Below, piece after piece: positions 1 through 8,932 of a DNA stretch of 17,531 nucleotides; positions within the stretch are counted from its first letter, which is position 1, and the number at the start of each line of letters is the position of its first letter. The position numbers and the translations under genes were made by a program. Location: contig NAVB01004530.1 in the NCBI GenBank assembly GCA_002179805.1, positions 1 through 17,531 on the forward strand, in the 5' to 3' direction. This stretch comes from Acanthamoeba lenticulata (lineage: Eukaryota > Discosea > Longamoebia > Acanthamoebidae). Below the pieces are notes generated by a model. That model saw only the letters and a program-made list of their open reading frames with translations, searched no databases and was not told the DNA's origin.

Positions 1-458
1 CGCGCCGCCAAAGGCGACGACCCGCTGGACCAGAGGCCAGTGGAGCCGGAAGAAGAAGACGAGACGGCCGTCTCCACGACTGGGCTCGACGAGCCGGGCG
101 ACAAGAAGGCGCTCGTGTTCTGCGATTTGGTGACCAACGTGACCGACGGCCCGCTCAACGTGCGCGTGCTGGGCATCGTCACCGGCGGCCAACGTCCCGT
201 CGTGCCCTGGATGCCGCGGTGCGTTGTTGGTGTTGAACTAATGTCTGCAGACGTGCGAACCCTTGGGCCTAACCTCGTTGTGTTGTCCCGGCCTGCAGCT
301 ACTTCTTTGTGCGCGACCGGGCGCGGATGAAGCAATTCTGGGAGACGTTGGGCCAGCGGGATGACATCAGCCTGTTGGTGATGGCGCACGGCGAGCCGCT
401 CAAGGCCGGCCCCAACACGATGCGCCAGCACTTTGCCGCTCTTGCCTCCCAGTTTTGA
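1..458 (+). CDS. DUF4336 / metallo-beta-lactamase-like protein, C-terminal part (5' end outside window)
   Basis: Two exons are visible: 1-218 and 299-458, separated by an 80-base GT-AG intron (donor GTGCGT, acceptor CCTGCAG). The split codon rebuilds an Arg and the frame runs to a TGA at 456-458. The visible part is about 125 residues. It has an acidic linker, then a hydrophobic strand followed by CDLVTN, a stretch ending VVPWMPR, then FFVRDRARMKQFWETL and a final strand LLVMAHGEPL. The strand plus 'DL.N' and the late 'v.aHGepl' motif are what I recall from the C-terminal half of DUF4336 proteins, which have a metallo-beta-lactamase-like fold; the His would be a conserved fold residue. Function is unknown in that family. 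The N-terminal half, where most metal ligands would lie, is outside the window. Only 56 bases separate its stop from the next gene's start. The family call is from memory of motif pattern and is moderately sure; the exon structure is firmer. Confidence 0.55.
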
Positions 459-514
459 CACCAAAATTTTCGAGCTCTATTCGTCAGTTTTAGTTTTGTT
501 TTGTTGCGGTGAAG

Positions 515-2493
515 ATGGAAGAAGAAGTGGCGTCACCACTCACCGCGCTGGACAGCAACCTTTTGGCCACTGTGCTGCTCCACACAACGCCGCTCGATCT
601 TGCTCAAGTTGCGTCCAGTGTTGTTGGCTGATGCCAAGCGGAGTAGAGCAAGCAAGAGGGGGGGGACACGAGCAAACACCTGACGACTTTCCAAAACGGT
701 GGCAGGTGGCGCAGACATGCAGGGTGCTGGCGAAGGAGTCGACGAGCGAGGTCGTGTGGTGCACGTTGTTCCTGTGCCGCTTCGGCACCGATTACTGGGG
801 CGAGGCCGCCGGCCGTCACCCCTACCACGTCAGTCATCTCACCTTGCCTCTTCTTCTAACTTGATCACAGCTCGCACTAAACGCCTATGGTTTGTCTGGT
901 CATCACGTGAACAGTCGGTGGCACGTGAGCCCAATGAGTGGTTGAACCTCGCCCGGGCGGACGTCTTTCCCACCTTTGCCGCGCAGCCAGGCGTGCAGCC
1001 TGACCAGAGCCGCCACCCTGACAGCCAGTCGTCCAATGAAGACGACGGCGCAGCGCGCTTGGCCGTGTTGCGTCAGCGTCTGTGCCTGTTTGCCGTGCGT
1101 CACGCCGAGCGTCCCGGCTACGGCGGGTGGAAACACGCCTACCGCCGGTGCGTGTTTTGCCCCCATATCAAACCAATCAATCAATGCCCGTGTTTGGCTG
1201 CAAGGTCTGGGTCTGGTGTTCACGTCCTGTGGCGTGTGTGCGTGTTTGTGGTTTTGTGGATTTGGGGGAGGGGTGGGGAGCAGCATGCACGAGATGGCTT
1301 CGGTTTGGTCGAGCAACGCGCACTCGCGTTTCCTGGTGGCCGGTCTACCGGCGTTTGGCGCCTTGTCCACGGTCCTGGACGTCATCCGCGACGACCTGCT
1401 CACGAGATTTGTGGTTTTCTCTCCACGAAGAGCACCACTAAGCCCGCAGTGCCTCGCTGACCTGCTGAGCCCTGGCGGTTCGCCACCTCCTCTCCTTCCT
1501 CTCCTCTGCGGTGGTGGTTGTGTTGTTGGCCGCAAGAAAACGCTGGCAAGGCCTGCAGGCGAGTGCCGCGTGCTGCACCTGCGTTACAACTCGTTCACGG
1601 TACTCAGGGAGCCGGAGGTTCGCTCGGCCATCTTCTGTGCCGTACGCAAACCACGGTTCGCACCGTCTCTCGGGGTCTGGGCAGAGCAGGCCTGGCCCGG
1701 ACTGGACTGGACTGGACTGGACTGGACTGGACTGGGCTTGACTGACAAACGCTCGTCCTTGTGCGCAGAAACTGGTATCATACCTCCAACAACGAGGGCT
1801 ACCCGGGTCTCCAGTTGGCCAAGTGCGCCCTGCCGCGTTTGATCTACCTGGTCGACGCTCCCAAACTTCTCGAGGACGATGACCACTTCCAGCGCGTACG
1901 ACGGTCGTCTCGTTCCATGACTTTGATGACAATCCCTTCGCACGGGCTGTTCATGAAGAACTCGTCTCACATCGCGGTCATCATGCGCGCGAGAAGGCGT
2001 ACGCGGAGCTTCATGGGATGCTTGGCGAGGCGCGGGAGTGGGAACGCTTGTTTCCCATCCAGATGTGCCTCCTGAACACGGAACGCGAGCTCCAAGTCAT
2101 GGAGCGCCTGAGGGTGCGGCTCCCTATGCCCCCCCTCTCTTGTTGATGCTCTGGTCTGCGATGCTGATGTCACACATGAACAACAACCGCCAGATCCCAC
2201 GCTACGCGCCTCGCAACTTGTGCCCCTTCTTCGGCGGGGCGGTGGTGTTACGGGCCTGCACGTTTGCCTTGGCCATCGACCACCAAGATGTCGCCCAGAC
2301 GGACAAGGACAAGGACGACGATGATTTGCTCGGCCTGGGGGCCGAAGCGGAGGGAGTCGACTGGGAGGCGCTTTGTCAGCGCGACAAGGCCATTCAGGAA
2401 GGCTTCGCCTGGCTGAACCATGTGATCGTTCCTACCCAGATCATCAACGATGACGATAGGGAACACCTTTATGCTCTTCGGGGCCCCGTTTAG
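515..2493 (+). CDS. F-box-like protein, about eight exons
   Basis: Proposed exons are 515-607, 706-828, 915-1147, 1284-1477, 1559-1655, 1769 to about 1911, about 1959-2113 and 2194-2493, giving roughly 445 residues. The start is the first ATG after gene 1, reading MEEEVASPLTALDSNLLATV. Residues 10-50 resemble an F-box helix bundle: leucine-rich LLATVLL, then PLDLAQ joined across intron 1 to VAQTCRVLAKES, then W and LFLCRFG. F-box proteins usually bind Skp1 and present substrates to SCF ubiquitin ligases. Downstream there is a typical GGWKHAYRR stretch after the F-box, then no recognised substrate-binding repeats. The last exon has an acidic KDKDDDD run and ends ALRGPV. Intron phases agree at every junction except near 1893-1958, where the strong coding frame changes (see findings). 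Two introns use the donor GTTCGC instead of GTGCGT. F-box identity is moderately sure; the target is unknown. Confidence 0.6.
1701..1735 (+). repeat. Pentanucleotide tandem repeat ACTGG x7 in an intron
   Basis: Seven perfect copies of ACTGG lie head to tail, preceded by the variant unit CCCGG. The repeat sits inside the proposed intron 1656-1768 of the F-box-like gene. It is a microsatellite and probably length-variable between strains. No regulatory role is visible. Confidence 0.9.
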
Positions 2494-2530
2494 GGCTCCC
2501 GTGACATTGGCTTGTTCTATTTGGCGGTCA

Positions 2531-3117
2531 ATACGTGGTTGCCACACTCTTCACCTTTTGCCATCCTTCATCCAGCGCCTTGAGCAGCGGGCCCTTGTCG
2601 CACGCGGCACGATTTTCTTGGAGCTGCTTGCCTCGCGCCCACGATGATCGCGTCGCCGTGCTCCTGGGAAGCTTCAGCAACGAATGGTACGCAAGCCAGC
2701 GCAGTGCGCATTCGGCCTCGGTTAGGCCGTGCTTCATGGCAACGGCCGCAGCACGTCCAGCGCGTCAAAGTAGGCGTCGTTCCAGTAGCGCACGCGCGTG
2801 AACTTCCCCTGCCACCTGTTAGGGTCGAATCGAGAACTGGGCTCGACTTGCTCCGTAGCGGTGGTAGCAGTCGGTGAGCAAACCGCCGACCAGCGGGTTG
2901 AAACAATGAGGCCTTCCCGCTAGTCCTCTGGCCGGTGAGTCCAACTGTCCTTCGCCACTCCCATGACTGCCGACGGATAGCGCTTCGTGTGCATGCGCAC
3001 ACCGCGCTTCTGCCAGCCAATCTAGCCCATTCAGGCAGTGTCGACGTCAGTGGGCCCGTGCGCCTGGAAGACGTTGAGGATGGCAGCCGTTTCTTCAAGC
3101 CTGTGGACGCGAGTCAT
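2531..3117 (-). pseudogene. Decayed aldo-keto reductase pseudogene (AKR7 / aflatoxin aldehyde reductase type)
   Basis: Reading the minus strand in all three frames recovers AKR7-like blocks in the right order. Around 3117-3031 there is an N-terminal piece containing GPTDVDTA followed by TGA; it matches the family's 'ELDTA' strand. Around 3000-2920 comes RMHTKRYPS, which fits the 'iaTKa.p' strand, ending in TAG. Around 2905-2840 is FNPLVGGLLTD, equivalent to 'YNPLAGGLLTGKY'. Around 2833-2750 are the RYWND and FDALDVL pieces. Around 2737-2695 is HGLTEAECALRWLAYHS. Around 2680-2650 is HGDAIIVGA. Around 2640-2531 is KQLQEN plus KALDEGWQKVK. Adjacent blocks are in different frames, with stops between them, and roughly 100 central codons are missing between the TKRYPS and FNPLVGG blocks. 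An intact family member is about 330 residues. No splice sites rescue the frame changes, so I read this as a dead copy, not a spliced gene. Confidence 0.75.
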
Positions 3118-3876
3118 ACGCCAACAAGCACCATTCTTCTTCTCAGTGTCGGTTCACGTCGCAACAAGGAAGAGAGAGAGTATTGATGTTCCCAAAAAAG
3201 CTCAACCCAGCTCAGCATAAATTTTCCTGTTGTTGTGGTCAAGAAAGTTGAGGAACCACCCCACAAGTAGCATTTGTAACTTTAAAATTCATAATCAAGC
3301 AGTCACCACACTAGAAAAAAAAGACAAATTAAGCACCAATAGAAAGCACTGGAGTGGCAAGTCACCACACAAGAAAAAAAATGCCCTCATCACCTACCTA
3401 GTTGTTGAAACCAAGGATCTTACCTGGCAACAAACAGCAGACCTCTACCAGGTTTTGAAGAACTCTATTCATCAGATCATCTATTGACCATTTCAATGCA
3501 ACTGACCCTGCTTTATTCACCACAGGTGCTCCTGCTAGTGGGGATGACTATTATGTGCCTAGTGACTGGCCTGGATACTGTGTTGGTGCTTTTTGGCCCC
3601 GTACAAGCTCTGGCGGCTATGCGCTCACTTTTATCAAGAATCCTGCGGGAATTAGAAGAATGTGTTCTCCCTGTCTGGAATGCACTTGTCACCGGTGCAC
3701 ATGGTGACCTTGTGCGCCGTAAGCCACCGCATAGCCTCGCCGCTTGCCCTCGAGCGACACTTGCAGTTGCACGACAGGGACTAAGAACTGAGCTCTTGCG
3801 TACCCCTGCGCATGCCACAAAAGTTTAGAGGAAGGACAGTTTGACGATCGGATAAAACTGTATTGTTTTTATATTC
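3118..3876. other. Gene-poor, AT-rich block with no supported gene
   Basis: From about 3180 the sequence becomes clearly richer in A and T than the flanking exons, with runs of A (3310-3325, 3370-3380) and no convincing multi-exon gene. An 85-codon plus frame (3230-3487, containing TKDLTWQQTADLYQ), a plus frame around 3490-3705 (containing GDDYYVPSDWPGYCVG) and a Cys-rich minus frame around 3790-3660 (containing MCTGDKCIPDRENTFF) look somewhat protein-like. None has a start, stop and splice set I can support. They may be remnants of decayed genes, like the pseudogene beside them. No terminal inverted repeats or transposase were seen. Confidence 0.4.
3297..3381 (+). repeat. Imperfect direct repeat in the AT-rich block
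   Basis: The motif AGTCACCACAC followed by a variable pair and a run of eight or nine A residues occurs twice, near 3301-3323 and 3360-3381, about 60 bases apart. It could be a duplicated regulatory or remnant unit. Nothing further identifies it. Confidence 0.5.
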
Positions 3877-3882
3877 TTTATT
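3877..3882 (-). terminator. Polyadenylation signal AATAAA for the NT-C2/DIL gene
   Basis: On the minus strand AATAAA lies 29 bases past the TGA at 3913-3911, followed by T/A-rich sequence. Position and sequence fit a eukaryotic cleavage signal. It is inferred, not mapped. Confidence 0.6.
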
Positions 3883-3910
3883 TAAAATAAAACAAAAAAT
3901 GAGAGGAAAA

Positions 3911-6900
3911 TCAAGCTGCGGATCGGAAGGTGAGGAGGACTGCCGGCAGCTCCAGAGGTGTCATTTCGTCAGGTCCAGAGTCACCGTCGGTGGCGGTCGT
4001 GCTGGCCTGAGGATCTTGCGCGGCCTGAAGCAGGCGGGCCACTTGGCGCGTGTTGAGGTGGCGGAAGAGGGCCCGGACATTGTCGCCTTCGGCCAGCACG
4101 CGCGCCTTGTCCATGACCAGCAAGCTCGTGGCCTCGGCCGTGTGCCGCTCGAGGAATGTGCACGAGGCCTGCAACGCCTCGGCCAGCGTGATCACGTCGT
4201 CGGCGTCTTCGCAGTTGGCATCTCGCTTCGACTCGTCATGGTCGTCGTTGCCATCGACTTCGCTGCCGCCGTGCAGGCACCAATCGACCAGCTGCGACAG
4301 GAAATACTTGATCTTCACGGCGTGCGCGGCCGTGCGCAGATGCGCGGGCCCTGTGAGCAGGGCGTTAAAGAGCGAGACGTCGAGGCAGTGGAACAGCTGC
4401 TTGACCAGCTGGATCACGATGGCCTCGTGCACGCCCTCGGCCACGAGCAGCTCAAACAGCGAGCCGACGATGCCCCTGAGCTGCTTCACGCAGCGGCCCG
4501 TGGCGGCCTCGTCGTGGGCGTCGCCCTCGGCCATGGTCGCCGCAGCGGCCTCGGCCTCGGCCGCAGCCGCGGCGGCCGCGGCGGCCCTGCTCGCGCGGCC
4601 AAACACGAGGCCGCTGGCGAGCGACCGGCGCTGGTGGACCGGGGCGGCGGTGACGGCCGGAGGCGGCGGAGGCTGCGTGAGGGCCTCGATGACGGGCTCG
4701 ATCGAGGCGCTGGCCGCGCGGACGATGCCCTTGTAAATCCGCAGCACGAGGTTGTGCAGTTTTTGCAGCCACAGGAAGGACGTGTAGTCGGGCTTGGACA
4801 GCGCGGCCTCGCGGCCACCACCACGCCTGGGCGCGGCGCCGTGCGCGCCGTCGGAGGCCTCGTTGTTGCCGTCGGGCGACACCCGGAAGCGGATCTTGGT
4901 CACGCTCACGCCGGACTCGGCCGGGTCGGGCACCGAGTAGAAGACGGCCGGGTGGAAGAAGCCGGCGGCCTCGGGGGCGGCCTTGAGCGCGTGCAGCAAG
5001 TGCGACGTAAACGAAAGCCAGTGGATCTGCTCCTCGAGCCCGCTTGCCCTCTGCAGAGAACGTATGCATAACTCAAAAGGGTCAGCAGAGCTCGGACGAT
5101 CCCTCGGGAGGCGTGGCCAGGCAGCAAAATACCGTGAAGGAACGCGTTAGAGCGCGCATGATGGCGCGGCTGAGCGATCCGAGCGTCTCGGCGCGGCTGC
5201 CGTCGCCGCCGCGGAAGACCTGAAGGTGGTTCACGAGCTCCCGCACCGCCGTCTCGGCCGTCCTGATCATGGCAAAGTCACGGCAGTACGTCAACATACA
5301 AGCATCGCCAACATCAAATAGGCGGGAGGACACGTACACGGCCTGGCGCTTGGTCGGATCGTAGCTCCAGATGTGCCGCTCGAGCAGCTGCCGCGCTCGC
5401 AATTCCTGCACGTGCGACATGAGTGCTTAGGCCCAGTGACGTCGCGCTGGCGTCATCCTCGCAAGGAAAGTGTACCCATTGCAGGCCTGCCACAAGACCA
5501 GGCGGATCGCTGGCGTTCGTGGGCTGCGGCGGTTGAGACGCGGCGGTGGGGACGGCAGTGGCGGCGGCGGCGGTGGCGGCTTCTTCTGACGCAGCGGCGC
5601 GCTGCTGGAGGGCCGACACGAGCCTGGCCATGCGGTCGCAGCCCTTGGCGGCCTCATCGCGCTGCTGCTGGACGTGCGTGTAGCGCTGCGCCAGCTGGCG
5701 CATGGCGTCGAGCTCGTCCTCAATCTGCCTCTGCAGGGCGTCGATCTCGGCCTCAATCTCTTCGGCTTGTTCCTCGTTCTGTTTGGATACCGAGATCTTG
5801 TCCCTGCCTTGGACCGCGGCACTGAGCTCGGCGAGCTCCTCGCGGCAGAGGGCCAATTGGTGCTCCCAGGCCGCCACCTGGGCCTCCGAGGCCCGCGAGG
5901 CGTCGGCCATCCCGGCCAGCGCCTCGTCCAGGGCGTCCGCGGCCTGGCGCTGCCGCTGCAGCTGCCGACGGGCCTCGTCGAGCTCGACCCGCAGCCTAGA
6001 GGCCTGTCGACCGCCGTCGCGCGGCTGCTCAGCGGCGGCTGAGGCCGAAGCCGAGGCCGAGGCGGCGGAAGCCGACGACAGCATCGCCGCGAGCTGCTCG
6101 CGGGCCTGGCGCTCCTTTGTGAGCGCCTCTTCGAGCTCCTGCTGGTGCTTGTAGGCTTCTTCGCTCTCCTCCTCTTTCTGCTGGAGGAACAGCTGAAGCT
6201 GCTGCTCGTGCTCGAGGGCGGCCTCGGCCAGCGCGTCGCACCGCTCCTGCAGCTCGTTGCGATCGCGCATCGCGTCGTCCAGCTCGCGCTGCCGGTGGGC
6301 CAAGGCCTCCTCGAGCTCGGCGATCCGCCGCTCGCACTCAACGTTGCGTTGGCGCTTGGCTTCGAGCTCGCCGCGAAGCTGTTCCACCAGGCGCCCGAGC
6401 TCGGCCTCGGCCTCGCGCAGCTGGGCCAGTTCCAGCCTCGCCGCTTCGCTTTCGCGTTCGCGTTCGTTCTTTGCCTGCTCCTGAAATTGCAGCGACTTCT
6501 CGTTGACTTCTCGCAACTCGTCCTGAAGGCGCGCCAGCTGCGCCTCCTTGTCGATGAGCTCGTCGTGAATGACCGCGCTCTGGCCCAGCACTTGCTCCAG
6601 CGCGTCCTGGGTCTCCTGGCGCTCCCGCTCGCTGGCCTCCAACTGGGCGCTCAGCTGGTCGCATCGCTCGGCAGCGCGTCGGGCCCGGTCGCGCTCATCG
6701 TCGCGCGCCTGCAGTGCGGCCTCGGCCTCGTTGGCGCGACGCTGGAGCTCATCGCGCAGCGCCGTCAGCTGGTCCTCGCGTTCGATGATCAGCGCGCGCA
6801 GGTCCTCCATCATGCGGGCGGTCTCCTCGGCGTCGTGCGCGTGGAGCTGCGGCTTGTCGTCGAGACCTTGCGCGTCGTCATCTGCTCGACGCTGCAGCTG

Positions 6901-8412
6901 AAGCTGCTCGTCGTGCCGCTCGAGTTCCTCAAGAAGCTGCGCCGCATCGAGCTTGGTCTCCTCGAGCTCCTTCACGAGCTCGTCGATCTCGCGATTCATG
7001 CTGTCGCGTGTCTGCCGCATTTGCGTGACCACGCTCTCGTAGTGTGCGATCTTCTCGTTGTAGCGACCGGCCCGATGGTTGTGTTGATGTTGATGATGGT
7101 GCTGATGCTGGTTGCCTGCATGTAGATGGTGGTCGTGGCGCGGTTGCTCATGAAGGTGCTTCTGGCCGGTCAATGCGACTTCCTCGTCGTCGTCATCGTC
7201 ATCATCATCGTCATCATCGTCGTCGTCGTCCTCCAGGGCAAGCGAGTTTCTGTTAACGCGAAGCTGATCTTGGCTCTGGTGCCTCTTGAGGAGACTCTGA
7301 TGCTTCTCCTTGGGCATGTCTTCGTGGTCATGTCCGTCATCATCGCCCTCATCCCCTTCACCCTGCGACTCCTTGGGCTTGCCCTCGGGGCCAGACGGCA
7401 TCGAGCGCACCCGCTTGAGCTGTCGCCACGCGTTGGCACCCAACAAAGTCAGTCAATCAATCCAACAACACAAGGCCCGCTGGGCTGCCCATTTTCAAGT
7501 CCTGTTGCAACACAGACCTGCTGCGATAGCCGACGGACGGCCTTGCCCAGCGTGCGGTCGTCGAGTTTCTCGTTGGGCGTCCCGACCGCAGGTGAGTCCC
7601 CGCCGGAGGCCTCGTGGCCGACCGCCGCAGGCGGCCGGTAGCCCAAGGGCAGGTCGGGGCTCGGCAGTGGCTTGAAGTTGAGGACGCGCACTTGAATCTG
7701 GACCGTCAATGTCATCAGCCCAGCCCTGATTGCTCAGCAAGGGGGAAGAGAGGACTCATCCAAGTACCAGGAGCCAAGCGATGTCGAGCGAGGGGTTGCG
7801 CGTGCCCAAAGGGTGAAGCACGAGATGCTCCTCCGAGAAGGTCGGGTACAGCGGAAGCCGGTCGAGGTCCAGCGTGGCCTCGTACAGCTTGCGCAGCTTC
7901 TTGCTGCGCACGCCGGCCACCTCGTTGACGTAGAAGGTGACGGTCTTGTGGTCGCACACGTCCGCGGGGGCCTCGAACTTGCGCACGTGGCAGGGGACGA
8001 CTGTAATGCGCGGACCGTCCCACACGCAAGTGCCGTTGGGGCCCACCTTGGCTGGCAGCGTGATGCCCTCACGCTGGAGGCGCTTGTCCTCGCCGTGCTC
8101 GAGCTTGCCGTTCTTGCGCCATGTCACGCACACGGTGGTGGGCTGCGGGCCGGCCTCGCCTCCACTGTCGCTGCTGCTGCTGGCCGAGGGGGAAGAGGGC
8201 ACGGAAGCCTGGAGGCCGGAGATGGCCTTCACGCTCAGCTCCAGCTCCACTCGTCTGCTGGTCGGCTTGGCGCTGCTGTCGCTCTCGCCCGAGGGGTTGA
8301 CAATCGCAGCAGCGGCTTCATGCAGGTGGCCTTGGCGAAGAAGGTGGTAGCCTGACACGGCGGCGTCCTTCGCCCTTCGGTTCATGATCGTTGCTTTCCG
8401 CTTAAGAGACAT
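3911..8412 (-). CDS. NT-C2 / coiled-coil / dilute (DIL) domain protein
   Basis: Five exons in descending order: 8412-7768, 7697-7518, 7419-5476, 5405-5133 and 5050-3911, all phase-consistent, giving about 1393 residues. Residues about 50-235 resemble an NT-C2 domain of the EEIG1/EHBP1 type: VELELSVKAISGLQ, VCVTWRKNGKLEHG, a KTVTFYVNEVAG strand and, across intron 1, IQVRVLNFKP. NT-C2 is a proposed membrane-binding C2 variant. Residues about 339-353 are poly-Asp and about 364-393 His-rich. Residues about 395-890 are a continuous Glu/Gln/Arg/Leu coiled coil. The last two exons hold a dilute domain, the cargo-binding fold of the myosin V tail: QIHWLSFTSHLLHALK, FLWLQKLHNLVLRIYKGIV, QLFHCLDVSLFNALL and KIKYFLSQLVDWC. 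There is no myosin motor. I infer a membrane-to-cytoskeleton or cargo adaptor. Exon 4 may contain a further 75-base intron (5337-5263), which would give 1368 residues. Domain calls are firm; exact termini less so. Confidence 0.82.
5263..5337 (-). other. Possible in-frame intron inside DIL-gene exon 4
   Basis: On the minus strand a strong donor GTACGT at 5337 and an acceptor ATCAG at 5263 share phase 2 and enclose 75 bases with no stop. The segment appears less GC-rich than the surrounding exons. Removing it joins KRQAV to RTAETAVRELVN without a shift. I slightly favour a real intron, but both readings are open. Confidence 0.5.
7181..7233 (-). repeat. GAC/GAT trinucleotide tract encoding poly-Asp
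   Basis: A run of GTC/ATC triplets on the plus strand encodes about 15 consecutive Asp on the minus strand, followed by two Glu, inside the NT-C2/DIL gene. Codons alternate GAC and GAT irregularly, so it is an interrupted microsatellite. A His-rich run follows at about 7075-7160. Confidence 0.85.
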
Positions 8413-8932
8413 GTCTCACCCAAGCGAGGGCTGTTTGTGGTGCTGCTACACAAAGGTGTGTGTGTGCTTCGTTCTTTTTGTGTGTGTTTCGTGTGTTGCT
8501 GAACAGGTGTGGCGGAGGTCTGGTCTGGTCTGCCTGGCGCCAGTTGAATGTGATCCTCTGGATACAACACCATCCCTGCCGTGTGGCTTTAGCACTGATA
8601 AGCCCCTCCAGTCTCCATCGATTCTAACGCACCCGCCCACAACAGCCAGAGAACAAGCGAATTCAAACACAAGAGAGGTCCCGCGTCGACACAAAGTCCG
8701 TGGCGTATTGTCCGGTTCAATTCCCGTCTGGCTCCATTCCAATTTCTTGCTTGGGCAAAGGGGTGCTGTCGTGGCAGCACTTCGTCGTGGGCATAGGTTG
8801 GTCTACGTGGTTAATGATGTGCGTGCCAATTCAAGAAGTGCAGGGCAAGAGAGAATTCTTGATGCCAATTTGGTGCATCGAGCTTGGTGCTGTGGCGCGG
8901 AAAGAAAAGGAAAGAAAAGAAACAAATAGTTT
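8413..8932 (-). other. Intergenic spacer: kinase 3' end and NT-C2/DIL promoter
   Basis: This 520-base gap between two minus-strand genes holds a plus-strand GT-rich run (about 8454-8515), which is CA-rich on the transcribed strand just upstream of the NT-C2 start, and a purine-rich run at 8899-8930 just past the kinase stop. A 7-base inverted repeat TCAAGAA/TTCTTGA lies at 8831-8862. No gene, AATAAA or clear TATA box was found. Confidence 0.5.

Noticed and set aside
3863..5071. A 402-codon open frame on the plus strand
   Set aside because: It lies antisense to the DIL-domain exon and is rich in Arg, Gly and Ala. This is the usual shadow of high-GC codon use, and the minus frame has the clear domain match.
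6145..7125. A 326-codon Leu-rich open frame on the plus strand
   Set aside because: It mirrors the Glu/Gln-rich coiled coil on the minus strand: CTG/CTC complements GAG/CAG. There is no sign of its own splice or start signals.
8454..8515. GT-rich run as a possible CRISPR or regulatory array
   Set aside because: Units are irregular GT dinucleotides interrupted by TTCG and TTT, with no repeat-spacer structure. It is simple sequence only.
8384..8929. A 181-codon plus-strand frame in the spacer
   Set aside because: It begins inside the first exon of the NT-C2 gene, runs through GT-rich low-complexity sequence and has no family resemblance.
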